A stretch of 41,298 nt of DNA, from assembly GCA_031273565.1 (NCBI GenBank), contig JAISRR010000048.1:1-41298 (forward strand), in the 5' to 3' direction. The DNA is from Zoogloeaceae bacterium (GTDB lineage Bacteria; Pseudomonadota; Gammaproteobacteria; Burkholderiales; Rhodocyclaceae). Of the stretch, positions 25,928-35,279 are shown one piece after another. The first letter of the stretch is position 1. Each line of letters starts with the position of its first letter. The notes under the pieces are model-generated. The model saw nothing but the letters and a program-made list of their open reading frames with translations, was not told the origin of the DNA and made no database searches. The position numbers and the translations under genes are program-made.

Positions 25928-27961
25928 ATGTTTTTTGAAATTCGTCGCAAGCCTTTGGTGCAGCAAACCCTGACCGGGGTCGTGCTGATTTGTATTGTCG
26001 CCGCATTCCTGTTGTCACTCGTGTTGTCGGCCTATACCGAACAGATGGCGCTGGCGGAGAGCGAGATCACACTGAAAACCCAGACCGGTCTGGTTTCCCG
26101 CACGCTTGAATATGCCGAAGAAAGCATGAAACGCAATGCCCTGACCGCCCTGGAAGCCTTCGAACGGGAGCTGCCTCCGGCGCGTCTGACGGGGCGCAGG
26201 GTACAACTGGGCGATGCGACGCGCCCTGAAATCATTTTCGGCAATAATATTTCCGGCATCGGCAATCAGGCTTTCCTGCTGGCCTACAAGGAACGCAATC
26301 CGCAGGCCGACGTGGCGTTTCTGTTGCGGGATGGCGGCAACGTTTACCGCGCCACCACTCTTCTGAAAGACGGAAACGGGCGCTACCGCGACGGTGAGCA
26401 GGTCAATGACAATTACATTAATCCCGTGCTGGAAGGCAACCTGTATCTCGGCACCATCCAGCGTTCCGGCAAGATGTACGCGCTGGCGGTCAAACCCTTG
26501 AAAAACAACGCAGGCCAGGTGATCGGCGCGGTAAGCATGCGGGTGCCCATTGAGAATGACGTAAACACCCTGCGCGACCGCTTGAAATCGGTGGTCATTG
26601 GCAGCACCGGTTATCTTTTTATCATTGAACAGCCTTCCGGTGACAGCAAGGATATCCGTTTCATTTTGCATCCCAGCTTGCAGGGCAAGCTGGTCAGCGA
26701 ATCCGGAGAAAAATCGCGGCAGGTTTTTGACGACATCGTGGAACAGAAGGAGGGTTTTCTATCCTATGAATGGCAGGAAACCTCCGGCGATCATCAGGAG
26801 AAGCTGATCGCTTTCAATGAAATACCCGCCCTGCACTGGATTGTCGCAGCCAGCGTGCCAAAGGAGGAATTCACCGCGCCATACGACCGCATCCGCTATA
26901 TCCTGCTATCGGGACTGACCGCCACGGTGGTCTTGCTCATCGTCTGCCTGACGCTGCTCGTGCGCTGGCAATTGCGCCCGATGGAGAGCGTCACCGAAGG
27001 CGTCGCCCGCATGGGACAAGGCGATTTGACGCACGACATTGCCGCGCGCGCGGACTCCGGCAATGAAATCGACCGTCTGTCCGTGTGCATCAACGAAACC
27101 CGGCATGCCATGCACACGCTGATTGGCAAGATTCGCGGCACGGCGGAAAAAGTGGGCGCATTATCGGGCGGCAGCGCCGAAGCCATGCAGCAGCTCACGC
27201 GAAGTATCGACGGGCTGGCGGCTTCTTCCGGGGAAATGAGCGGCAAAATCGGCGAGCTTTCCACCGCCATCGACCACATCGCGGCCTCGGCGGACGACGC
27301 GCACCAGCATGTCCATGACGCGGTGGAAAAGGTCGAGAATGGCCGCACGGTGGTGGGCAATGTCATCGACTCCATTCATCTGATTGAAACCCGCGTGGAG
27401 TCCACGTTAAATGAAGTCGAAACCCTGACCGGACATTCGCGGCAGATTGGCAAGGTGGTGGAAACCATCGGCGCAATCGCCGCGCAAACCAATCTGCTCG
27501 CCCTGAACGCCGCCATCGAAGCCGCCCGCGCCGGAGAAGTCGGACGCGGCTTTGCCGTCGTCGCCGACGAAGTGAGAAAGCTTGCCGAGCAATCCGCCCA
27601 ATCCGCCAACGAAATCAACGGCATCCTGAATCTGGTCACCACCGGCGTAACCGCCGTGCGCGCCGCCATCGACGAAGTGGTGCACGAGACGCAACGCGGC
27701 ACGGAATTTTCCAACACCGCAGGCGCGGCCTTGCAGGCCATCGACGACATCACGCGCGACATCGCCGCGTCCGTAACCTCCATTGCCGAGGCCACCCGGC
27801 AGCAGGTCTCCGCCGCCCAGTCCATGCGCGCGCAGGTGGATGCTTCCGCCGAAGCGACCACCGCAGCCGACCAGATCACCCGCGAAGTCTCGCAAAGCGC
27901 AAGCGAACTGCAAGGCGAAGCCGAAAAGCTGGGACGCGATGTCAGCCAGTTCATCATTTGA
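25928..27961 (+). CDS. Methyl-accepting chemotaxis protein, Cache-type sensor
   Basis: 677 aa. It begins with a membrane helix ([21 protein letters not shown]) and has a periplasmic domain of about 290 residues with Cache-like features ([49 protein letters not shown]), probably the Cache 3/Cache 2 fusion type. The second helix ([22 protein letters not shown]) leads to HAMP ([13 protein letters not shown]). The signalling tip is [46 protein letters not shown] lies just before the ATG. Cache domains typically sense small organic acids or amino acids; nothing here picks one. It is divergent from the other receptor. Confidence 0.93.
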   Translation: MFFEIRRKPLVQQTLTGVVLICIVAAFLLSLVLSAYTEQMALAESEITLKTQTGLVSRTLEYAEESMKRNALTALEAFERELPPARLTGRRVQLGDATRPEIIFGNNISGIGNQAFLLAYKERNPQADVAFLLRDGGNVYRATTLLKDGNGRYRDGEQVNDNYINPVLEGNLYLGTIQRSGKMYALAVKPLKNNAGQVIGAVSMRVPIENDVNTLRDRLKSVVIGSTGYLFIIEQPSGDSKDIRFILHPSLQGKLVSESGEKSRQVFDDIVEQKEGFLSYEWQETSGDHQEKLIAFNEIPALHWIVAASVPKEEFTAPYDRIRYILLSGLTATVVLLIVCLTLLVRWQLRPMESVTEGVARMGQGDLTHDIAARADSGNEIDRLSVCINETRHAMHTLIGKIRGTAEKVGALSGGSAEAMQQLTRSIDGLAASSGEMSGKIGELSTAIDHIAASADDAHQHVHDAVEKVENGRTVVGNVIDSIHLIETRVESTLNEVETLTGHSRQIGKVVETIGAIAAQTNLLALNAAIEAARAGEVGRGFAVVADEVRKLAEQSAQSANEINGILNLVTTGVTAVRAAIDEVVHETQRGTEFSNTAGAALQAIDDITRDIAASVTSIAEATRQQVSAAQSMRAQVDASAEATTAADQITREVSQSASELQGEAEKLGRDVSQFII

Positions 27962-28058
27962 ACCCCCTCAGACGAACCGGGTCAAACCGCGTTCGTCCGC
28001 CCATCCGGCGCGTCGCCGCCTTCATCGCCCACATCGGCGGCGTCGGGTGATGTCGGCT

Positions 28059-28661
28059 TCAAGGTTCCTGACGCAAAGGATGATTGCGCTCATCCGATAC
28101 ATTCCGGGTTTCAGGCGATAAACGCTTGTACATCCGTTGCGCGGAGTGCTGTAAAAACCGCGCGAGCAGTATGCTGACGGGCAGGATGACAAATAGCGCA
28201 AAAAAACTCTCGCCGGGGCCGTGGATGCGCAAATGGAGCGGTGTAAGCGACAGACCGGAAACCCGGTAGATAGAGGTGGAATGGTAATCCTCGCCGGAAT
28301 ACCTCACCGTGATTTTCTGTTCCCGGTTTTCCTGCGTGACAACCGAGTACTGCCATGACGAAAACTCCTCTTCCCTGTTCAATTCCCCGCCTGGCGAGGA
28401 AAGCAGGAAACGTGCGTTCGGGAAATCTGCCTTGAATTTTTCCAGCCCGCCCAGATGGACAGGGACGATTTCCTTCTCTCCCGGTATTTCCGCCATGATG
28501 TAAAACAACAGTCCATTCGGCGCGCGTACTGTCTGGCGGGTATCCCATGCATTCAACCGTTCAAACGCGGATATGCCAACTGCCAGCCCGCCCACGCAGA
28601 TTGCGGGGAAAAACCAGAGGCTGCCTGAAATGCGCAGGAGTACGCACGCGATTTTTTTCAT
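28059..28661 (-). CDS. Bitopic membrane protein with extracytoplasmic domain, unknown
   Basis: 200 aa. One hydrophobic helix near the N-terminus (LWFFPAICVGGLAVGISAF) and one near residue 160 (SFFALFVILPVSILLARFL) flank about 125 residues rich in beta-type sequence (FLLSSPGGELN, YSVVTQENREQKITVRYSG, YRVSGLSLTPLHLRIHGPG). A basic tail follows. The middle domain would sit in the periplasm. I recognise no family. Its ATG overlaps the TGA of the PcfJ-like/DUF1266 gene (ATGA), so it is translationally coupled to it as the third gene of the operon. It could be an accessory or partner subunit. A 97-bp spacer with weak GC-rich hairpins separates it from the convergent receptor gene. Confidence 0.75.
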   Translation of the reverse strand: MKKIACVLLRISGSLWFFPAICVGGLAVGISAFERLNAWDTRQTVRAPNGLLFYIMAEIPGEKEIVPVHLGGLEKFKADFPNARFLLSSPGGELNREEEFSSWQYSVVTQENREQKITVRYSGEDYHSTSIYRVSGLSLTPLHLRIHGPGESFFALFVILPVSILLARFLQHSAQRMYKRLSPETRNVSDERNHPLRQEP

Positions 28662-30643
28662 CCTTTACTTTGAGGCGTGAATTTCGGCTCAAACGCGGCC
28701 AATCCCGGCCAGGGGGTTTTCAGCCAGAGGCGTTCGCCCAGCAGACGGTACAGGGCGGCCTCGCTGAAGCTGCCCAGCGGGTCGGCGCGGAAGGCGCTGA
28801 CCCATTGTTCGCGGCCTTGCAGGTAGGCGCGGGCAAAATCTCCCCAGCCGGTAAAACAATCCTGCGCGCGCCGGGCGTTCAGGAGCAGCGCCCGCCATGC
28901 GGCGTCGTGTTCTATCCAGCCCATGAGCAGGGCGTTACGGACGAAGAAGGCCATGCGAACAATGGCGAAGGCGAGCGCAATGCGCGGTTCGTCGGCAGGC
29001 AGGAGATTGTGCAGGTCGGCGCGAAACCAGGTGGATTCCAGGGTCGCCGCCAGATGCGCGCGGGCTTCGTCGTCGCTCGCGGTGGCGCGGCATTCCATGT
29101 AATGCAGGAAGGCGGATCGGTACTGGGCGATGGTGTTGTCGGTCAGGCTGGGGGTGTCGGGTTCAAAAAATCCGGTCATTTTTTGCGCGTCGACGACGGG
29201 CAGCGCCAGCGCCAGGGCAAAGGCGCGTCGCTCTGAAAATACGCCTTCTTCCGGGCAAACGGCGCGTTTGAAGAAAAAACAGCCGACAGCGAGCATGAGC
29301 GCCCACACCGGTAGGCCGAGGCTTTTCCCGGCCATGAAGAGCGCAATCAGGATGCCCCACTCTGTCCAGTCCAAAGGTTTTTTCTTGCGGCGGCGTCTTT
29401 TGACTTTGTCGGCTTTCAGGCAGGCGGCATTGTATTGGGCGGCTTCCTTTGTCATGCCCGGCCAGGGCACGCCTTCGGTCTGGAAGCCGGAAGCCTCGTC
29501 TATGCCGCCTGTTGCGCCTTGCAGGGCGTAACGCGCTGCGGGGGATTGCGGCGGACGCTGCGCGAATAATCGCGGCTCGCGGGCGGCGACCAGCCATTCA
29601 AGCAGGGGCGCGGGGTTGGTGACGCGGGGAAAAAGCAGGGGATGGCGGACAATCAGGCGGGTTTGCAGGGCGACATCCGTCACTGCTTCGATGCGCCGCC
29701 AATCCTCCGGGGTACGCACGACGCCGATGCGCGCGCAGTCGTCGGGGATGTCGTCCGCGCCGTGGTCAGCATTGGCGTCAAGATGATTGAGGCAGGCGAT
29801 GAGGTCGTCAACATAGCGTTCCACCGGCGGGCGGTTCTGCTTGCCTTTGACCTGATCGACCCGCAAGGCGCCATGTTCGTCAACATGGAGGCTCATCGTG
29901 ATGTGCGGCTGGCTGTTGTTTTCGCCGGAGCGAAAACTGAAAACGCGCATTTTCCCGGCTTCGATGGCTTCGGCGTAGGAAGCGCCATAACCGCCGGTGA
30001 GCGCCTTTCTGTCGGCGAATTGTCCCAGACAGTGGCGCATGGCGTAGCTCTCGAAAGCCATTTCGGCGCGTAACGTCCGGGTGTCGGGCAGGAGTTCGAC
30101 GAACACGCCGCCCGCCGTTGTCGGCTGTTGCGGCAGAAGCAGTGGCGCGAGGGCGGCGGGATTGCTTTGTCGCCAGCCGCGTTCGATTTTTTCCGCCATT
30201 GCGGCGTGTTCTTTTTCCCACAAGGCGAGCGCCTGCGGGCAGTTGACGCGGGCGAGCTTGCCCTCCAGCGCCGTGCCCCGGCGCGCGTTCAGAAATTCCA
30301 CCAGCCGGGTTTCCAGCGCGAGTAATTGCGGCTCGGCGGGGTCGATCCAGACCAGCGGAACGGCGTTGGCGTCCCGGCATTTCCACTGCTTTTCCAACCA
30401 CTCCGGCACGGCGGCGGGCGCGAGTTTTACACGCGCCGCGTCCAGTGAATCAATCGGCGCGGCGGGTTCGAAATTGGCGACGAGGTGGCGGAAAAAATGG
30501 TTGACGAGCCACGCCCGCACTTCCTCACTGTCGCCCCGCGCCGCGCTGCGCCGGGCGATGTCCGCTTTTAACGGCCCGGCGTTCAGGGCGTTACGCGGCG
30601 CGTAGGCCGAGGGTTTCGCAAAAACAACGGCTTCTTCGGCCAT
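28658..30643 (-). CDS. PcfJ-like / transmembrane / DUF1266 fusion protein
   Basis: 661 aa, three parts. Residues about 195-275 (FESYAMRHCLGQFADR, KMRVFSFRSGENNSQPHITM, VDQVKGKQNRPP) match the pattern of PcfJ-like proteins: a His-Cys pair, an F-S-hydrophobic strand, then Q-V-K/R-G-K-x-N. A basic stretch (416-422) leads to hydrophobic helices at about 429-458 (WGILIALFMAGKSLGL, VWALMLAVGCFFF). Residues about 500-625 resemble DUF1266 (FAIVRMAFFVRNALLMGWIE, AWRALLLNARRAQDCFTGWG, DFARAYLQGREQW), the family of E. coli YbeR and YbeU. I start at the ATG 5 bases after the upstream stop, with GGAAG before it; an ATG 24 bases upstream overlaps that gene. No function is established for either domain in this context. 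Confidence 0.75.
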   Translation of the reverse strand: MAEEAVVFAKPSAYAPRNALNAGPLKADIARRSAARGDSEEVRAWLVNHFFRHLVANFEPAAPIDSLDAARVKLAPAAVPEWLEKQWKCRDANAVPLVWIDPAEPQLLALETRLVEFLNARRGTALEGKLARVNCPQALALWEKEHAAMAEKIERGWRQSNPAALAPLLLPQQPTTAGGVFVELLPDTRTLRAEMAFESYAMRHCLGQFADRKALTGGYGASYAEAIEAGKMRVFSFRSGENNSQPHITMSLHVDEHGALRVDQVKGKQNRPPVERYVDDLIACLNHLDANADHGADDIPDDCARIGVVRTPEDWRRIEAVTDVALQTRLIVRHPLLFPRVTNPAPLLEWLVAAREPRLFAQRPPQSPAARYALQGATGGIDEASGFQTEGVPWPGMTKEAAQYNAACLKADKVKRRRRKKKPLDWTEWGILIALFMAGKSLGLPVWALMLAVGCFFFKRAVCPEEGVFSERRAFALALALPVVDAQKMTGFFEPDTPSLTDNTIAQYRSAFLHYMECRATASDDEARAHLAATLESTWFRADLHNLLPADEPRIALAFAIVRMAFFVRNALLMGWIEHDAAWRALLLNARRAQDCFTGWGDFARAYLQGREQWVSAFRADPLGSFSEAALYRLLGERLWLKTPWPGLAAFEPKFTPQSKG

Positions 30644-30648
30644 CCGGC

Positions 30649-33015
30649 TTACTTCCAGATTTGCCACCAGGATTTGGCGTTGGCCTTGGCTTCCGCTTCG
30701 ACTTCGGCACGGAACTTTTGCAGGAATTCCCTAGTTACCTGATTGTCTTCCAGCAGCAGGCGGCGTTCGTAAAGCGTGATGGCTTCTTCATTCATATCCA
30801 AGCCCCGCGCCAAATCCGCCGCGTCGCCGACCACCCCGGCGACCGTGCTGTTCTCGAACTGCGTACGCAGGCGGTTCCATAGCGCCAACGCCTGATCGCG
30901 ATGGGCATGGGCGAGATGAAACCCGATGGAGAGTCGCGCGCTCAGGGAATCCGGCGGCAAGTTCGCCTCGTCAATTTCGTTTTCCCGCTCCCAGGTGACC
31001 AGCCGCTCCATCCAGATCGGGATTTCATTGTGGCGTTCTGGATTTTGGCGACCGAGTTCCCACAAGGCTGCGGCAACACGCGGAATATAGTTTGCAGGGT
31101 CATGGCGACTATAACCGTAGGTTTCTGCGTATTGCCACAGTGTTTCTGCGGCTTCGACAATTTTGGCCTTGTCGTCCAGATCATGGTAGTTCCACAAAAT
31201 GCCATCGTAATGCTCGGCGAAGGAACTGGCGGCGATGCCGCGACGATGCGTTTCCAACGCCTCCATGTTCTTGTCTACGCTACGGTACAGGATGGCGAGA
31301 TTGTTGCAGAGCATGGAATAGAGGTGGGGCGCGGCATCGCGGGGATGCCCCTTGCCGGTCTCGAAATAATGTTCCATGCGCGCCTTGCCGTGTTCGTAGA
31401 CCGAAAGTCTGATCTGCCTGCACAAGCGCCATGCCTCATCCTGCTCCGCTTCCGGCAGCGCTTCAATGGCCGTTTCCACCTGATCGACCAATCCGCCTGC
31501 AAAAGCGTAACAATCCCGTCCGCTTTCCAGGTGAAAAATCATCGGTGGCGGGTTGGTCAAGGCCTTCATCACGCCGTGGGCGAACATCCGGGCTTCGAAC
31601 AGACCGTTGGCTGTGCGCCAGTCCGCCATCTTGCCATCGTGCGCAGCGGCTTCGAGTTGTTCCAGATAAACGTGCGCGTTAATGCATTCGGCGTAGAAAT
31701 CGCGCACTACCGCCAGACGGCGAATCCACGGATGTTCCGGCGCGCGTATCTCGGCCAGCGTTTGGGCGGCCTGAAAAATCGGCTCGAACGCCGCGTTGTC
31801 GCCCTCGCGGTCGATGTCCTGCTCAAGGAATTCGCCGAAAATCGCCTTGAGTTCAGGCGCGGGTTCTTCCGGCGCAAAGGACAACAAATCCGCCAGCGTA
31901 TGGGCGTAGTTGCAGGCGCGCATCGCGCAGAGCGGCCACCAGAAGGAAGTTTCCGCCGGGTCGGAGAGGCGTTCGAGAATGAGGCGATACACGCCCGCCC
32001 AGACGCCGTTTTCCAGGGTTTCGGCCTCGTAAAGCTGAAAAAACGCCCGCCGCCCGGCGTCTTCAACGCGACCGGCTTCCATCAGCCAGGGCAATTCATA
32101 TTCAATGAAGTCGTCGCCGCCGTTACCGTAGGGGGCAAGGCTGTACCGCGCGTCGTCGCAAGCCGCCAATGCCCCGGACAAATCGCCCTGCGCGTAAAGG
32201 GCGCGGGCGGCGAGACGGGCGAGGCGCACTTCGGTTTCGCGTCGCTGCGGCAGGGCGTTTTCCTGTGTCAGCGCCGTAATCCGCGCGCGAAAAAGGGGCA
32301 GGCGTTCCGGCAGGATGTCGATCAGCGCATTGCCTGCCCAAAGCCAATCGCTATCCTCTATGTTCTCTCCATTCGTTGCCGCCGCGTCCAGCGCGGCGAG
32401 GGAGGCCGCGCCTGCGGTTTTCGCTTCTTCCGGCTTGCCGTGCCATCGGTACGCCACGGCGAGATTGGCCTGATGCACGCATGTATCCCAACCGCGCAAG
32501 GCGGCGCGCTCCGGGATGGCGCGAATCAGGGCGTTCTTTGCCTCTGCCGCTTTCAGCGCGATGTCGAGCGAGGAAGATTCCACGCGCAACTGGGCGAGCA
32601 GGCGGGTATCCGCGAAATCTCCCGCGTGCAATCCCGGCTGTGCGGCGAGGGCGATGATGGCGTCCAGCGTCGCCTGTATATCCGCTTCGTCATCAAAATA
32701 GCGCGCGACCTGCAGGCGGAAAATCCTGAGGCGCATGGCGATGTCGGCCTGCTCGTCGGGCGGCGCGGCCTGCACCAGCAGCGCGCCGTCGTTTTCGATG
32801 ACCGCCAGCGCAGCCGCCTTGTCGCCCGCCCATACCCACAAGGTATGCAACCGCCCGATGGCTTCCAGCGAATCGGCCCGCAGGGGACGTTCGCGCAAGC
32901 GTTCGAGCAGGTGGATTTCTTCGGCGGAACCTTCCTCGAAGTCGGCTTCAAGGCGGTTCATCAGGGCTTCCAGACCGTTGCCGGTCAGAAGATTGTCGGG
33001 GGTGGGGGTGACCAT
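30649..33015 (-). CDS. Large TPR-like alpha-helical repeat protein, unknown
   Basis: 788 aa, no signal peptide, almost wholly helical. The sequence is full of A/L-rich helix pairs of the TPR kind, for example HQANLAVAYRWHGKPEEAKT, ARLAARALYAQGDLSGALAA, CNNLAILYRSVDKNMEALET and ADLARGLDMNEEAITLYERR. A superhelical protein-binding scaffold is the natural reading. It starts MVTPTPDNLL with AAGGAG upstream (about 8-base spacing); an ATG 36 bases further upstream would start it before the predicted transcript start. The last codons WWQIWK overlap the ribosome site of the next gene. First gene of the three-gene operon. I recognise no specific family. Confidence 0.75.
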   Translation of the reverse strand: MVTPTPDNLLTGNGLEALMNRLEADFEEGSAEEIHLLERLRERPLRADSLEAIGRLHTLWVWAGDKAAALAVIENDGALLVQAAPPDEQADIAMRLRIFRLQVARYFDDEADIQATLDAIIALAAQPGLHAGDFADTRLLAQLRVESSSLDIALKAAEAKNALIRAIPERAALRGWDTCVHQANLAVAYRWHGKPEEAKTAGAASLAALDAAATNGENIEDSDWLWAGNALIDILPERLPLFRARITALTQENALPQRRETEVRLARLAARALYAQGDLSGALAACDDARYSLAPYGNGGDDFIEYELPWLMEAGRVEDAGRRAFFQLYEAETLENGVWAGVYRLILERLSDPAETSFWWPLCAMRACNYAHTLADLLSFAPEEPAPELKAIFGEFLEQDIDREGDNAAFEPIFQAAQTLAEIRAPEHPWIRRLAVVRDFYAECINAHVYLEQLEAAAHDGKMADWRTANGLFEARMFAHGVMKALTNPPPMIFHLESGRDCYAFAGGLVDQVETAIEALPEAEQDEAWRLCRQIRLSVYEHGKARMEHYFETGKGHPRDAAPHLYSMLCNNLAILYRSVDKNMEALETHRRGIAASSFAEHYDGILWNYHDLDDKAKIVEAAETLWQYAETYGYSRHDPANYIPRVAAALWELGRQNPERHNEIPIWMERLVTWERENEIDEANLPPDSLSARLSIGFHLAHAHRDQALALWNRLRTQFENSTVAGVVGDAADLARGLDMNEEAITLYERRLLLEDNQVTREFLQKFRAEVEAEAKANAKSWWQIWK

Positions 33016-33049
33016 GGAAAAACTCCTTGTTATTGCCACATGACGTCGC

Positions 33050-33079
33050 ATTGTACCCGTTTCACCCAGCGGAATACAA
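33050..33079 (-). promoter_or_regulatory. Possible sigma-70 promoter of the TPR-PcfJ/DUF1266 operon
   Basis: On the minus strand TTGTAT (33079-33074), an 18-base spacer and TACAAT (33055-33050). The start would fall near 33043, giving a ~28-base leader with AAGGAG before the ATG at 33015. Confidence 0.45.
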
Positions 33080-33110
33080 AAAGGGTAATGACAATAGGGT
33101 TGATCATTGT

Positions 33111-33623
33111 TCAGGAATTCCCTGAGCGTTCATAGGTCACAAACGCAAACGCCGTTCCCTGCGCGCTGGTCTGTTTTTCCCGCTGAATCTCCCGCCATTC
33201 ATCGGGGGAGAAGGCGGGAAACCAGGCGTCGCCCGCAACCTCCATTTCCACTTCGGTCAGCATCAGCCGGTTGGCGTGGGGGAGCGCCAGGGCGTAGAGC
33301 TGTTCGCCGCCGATGATGAAAGCCTCATTCGCAGTTTCGTTCGTCATCAGCGCCAGGGCAGCGTGCAGGGAATTGGCGAGTTTGCCGCCAGGCACAGGAT
33401 AGTCGGTCTGGCGGCTGATGACGATATTGAGGCGTCCGGGCAGGGGACGGAAGGCTTCCGGTAGGGATTCCCAGGTTTTTCGGCCCATGATGACCGGGTG
33501 TCCGCGCGTGACTTCCCGAAAATGCCGCAGGTCTTCCGGCAGATGCCAGGGCAGGCGATTTCCCACGCCGATGACGCGATTGCGGGCGACGGCGGCGATG
33601 AGGGTCAGGCGGGGCAGGGACAT
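33111..33623 (-). CDS. folA: Dihydrofolate reductase
   Basis: 170 aa. Reduces dihydrofolate to tetrahydrofolate with NADPH. Motifs are intact: LIAAVARNRVIGVGNRLPWHLPEDLRHF (substrate pocket with the active-site acidic residue in LPEDL), HPVIMGRKTWESLP, GRLNIVISRQ, and AFIIGGEQLYALALPHANRLMLTEV. It starts 3 bases after the pgi stop, so thyA-pgi-folA is one operon that joins the thymidylate cycle with a glycolytic gene. Confidence 0.95.
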   Translation of the reverse strand: MSLPRLTLIAAVARNRVIGVGNRLPWHLPEDLRHFREVTRGHPVIMGRKTWESLPEAFRPLPGRLNIVISRQTDYPVPGGKLANSLHAALALMTNETANEAFIIGGEQLYALALPHANRLMLTEVEMEVAGDAWFPAFSPDEWREIQREKQTSAQGTAFAFVTYERSGNS

Positions 33624-33626
33624 GGT

Positions 33627-35264
33627 TTATTTTTTCAGGGCGGCAATCAGGCCGCAGGTGGAAGCGTCGAGCGAATCGCCTGCGCTGATCTCTGCGTCGT
33701 CTTCCAGCCGGGGCAACAGGCGTTTCGCCATCTGCTTGCCCAGTTCCACGCCCCACTGGTCGAAGGCATTGACGTTCCAGAGCACGCTCTGGCAAAACAC
33801 CTTGTGTTCGTACAACGCCAGTAATTGTCCCAGGGTGTGCGGCGTCAGGCGTTCCAGCAGCAGGGTGGTGGAAGGCTGGTTGCCGGGGAAGGTGCGGTAG
33901 GGCAGCAGGTCTTCGCCGATGCCGCTCGCGCGCGCCTCTTCCGGCGTCTGGCCGAAGGCCAGCGCGGCGGACTGGGCGAGGGCGTTGGCGAGCAGTTGGG
34001 CGTGATGACCGGGCAGGGGAAAATCCGCGTGTTTCAAGAGGATGAAATCACAGGGGATGGGCTGTCCGCCCTGATGCAAAAGCTGGAAAAAGGAATGCTG
34101 GCCGTTGGTGCCGGGGCTGCCCCAGAGAATCGGGCAGCTTTTCAGGGTGAGCGGCTGGCCCTGACGGTCGACGGATTTGCCGGTGCTCTCCATTTCCAGT
34201 TGTTGCAGGTAAGCGGGGAAAAGCTCAAGGGACTGGCTGTAGGGAAAAATGCCGTGACTGGCCGCGCCGATGAAATTGACATTCCAGATGTCGAGCAACG
34301 CCAGGGTGAGCGGCAGGTTCCGGGTTGCAGGTGCCTGAATAAAATGTTCATCCATCGCGCGCGCCCCGGCCAGCAACGCTTCAAAGTTGGAAAACCCCAC
34401 AGCCAGCGCGATGGACAGACCCACCGATGACCACAGGGAAAAGCGTCCGCCCACCCAGTCACGGAACGAAAACACCTGTTCCGCCGGAATGCCGAAAGCC
34501 GCCGCCGCTTCCAGATTGCTGGAGACGGCGATGAAATGGCGGGCGATGGCGTCTTCGCGTGTCTGCCCGGTGAGGGCGGCGGGCAGGCTGCTCTTGATCC
34601 AGGCGCGCGCCGTGCGGGCATTGCTTAAGGTTTCCAGGGTAGCGAAGGTCTTGCTGGCGATGATGAACAGCGTGGCGCGGGGATTCAGGCGGGCGAGCAG
34701 GGGCGCAAGGTCGGCGCTGTCCATGTTGGAGACGAAATGCACGCGCAGGTCGGGCTGCTGGCAGGCCGCCAATGCCCGTACCGCCATGCGCGGGCCAAGG
34801 TCGGAGCCGCCGATGCCGAGATTGACCACATCGGTAACGCGCTCTTTATTGTGGCTGCGCCATGCGCCGGAATGGATGGCGATACAAAAATCCTTCATCC
34901 GCGCCAGGTTTTGCGCGACTTCGCGCCCGATGATGGACTGTGGATCCGGCGGTTCGCGCAGCGCCATGTGCAGCGCGGCGCGGTTTTCCGTGTGGTTGAT
35001 CGCCTCGCCCGCGCACATTCGCCGCCGCCAGCCTTCCATGTCGCGCGCGCGGGCGAGATCATGCAGCAGTTTCAGGGTTGTGGCGGTGATGCGCTGCTTG
35101 GAAAAATCCATCAGGATGTCGCCCGCGACGAGGGAAAAATCCTCGAAACGGCGGGGATGTTCGGCGAAAAGCGCGCGCAGGTGTCCGGGTTTGATGTCCT
35201 CGGCGTGCGCGGCAAGGGCCTTTAGCGCCAACGCAATGGCGGAATCCCCGTTCGTCGTCGTCAT
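33627..35264 (-). CDS. pgi: Glucose-6-phosphate isomerase
   Basis: 545 aa, close to the E. coli length. Interconverts glucose-6-phosphate and fructose-6-phosphate. Signature stretches: VNLGIGGSDLGPRMAVRAL, FVSNMDSADLAPLL, IIASKTFATLETLSNARTAR, FSFRDWVGGRFSLWSSVGLS, ILWGSPGTNGQHSFFQLLHQG and QWGVELGKQMAKRLLP. It starts 15 bases after the thyA stop and ends 3 bases before folA. Placement between the two folate-cycle genes is unusual but clearly co-transcribed. Confidence 0.95.
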   Translation of the reverse strand: MTTTNGDSAIALALKALAAHAEDIKPGHLRALFAEHPRRFEDFSLVAGDILMDFSKQRITATTLKLLHDLARARDMEGWRRRMCAGEAINHTENRAALHMALREPPDPQSIIGREVAQNLARMKDFCIAIHSGAWRSHNKERVTDVVNLGIGGSDLGPRMAVRALAACQQPDLRVHFVSNMDSADLAPLLARLNPRATLFIIASKTFATLETLSNARTARAWIKSSLPAALTGQTREDAIARHFIAVSSNLEAAAAFGIPAEQVFSFRDWVGGRFSLWSSVGLSIALAVGFSNFEALLAGARAMDEHFIQAPATRNLPLTLALLDIWNVNFIGAASHGIFPYSQSLELFPAYLQQLEMESTGKSVDRQGQPLTLKSCPILWGSPGTNGQHSFFQLLHQGGQPIPCDFILLKHADFPLPGHHAQLLANALAQSAALAFGQTPEEARASGIGEDLLPYRTFPGNQPSTTLLLERLTPHTLGQLLALYEHKVFCQSVLWNVNAFDQWGVELGKQMAKRLLPRLEDDAEISAGDSLDASTCGLIAALKK

Positions 35265-35279
35265 CTTGTCACCTGAACC

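Noticed and set aside
30901-33135. A 744-codon open frame on the plus strand
   Set aside because: It lies opposite the TPR-like gene. Only the minus strand has start, ribosome site, promoter and helical-repeat periodicity.
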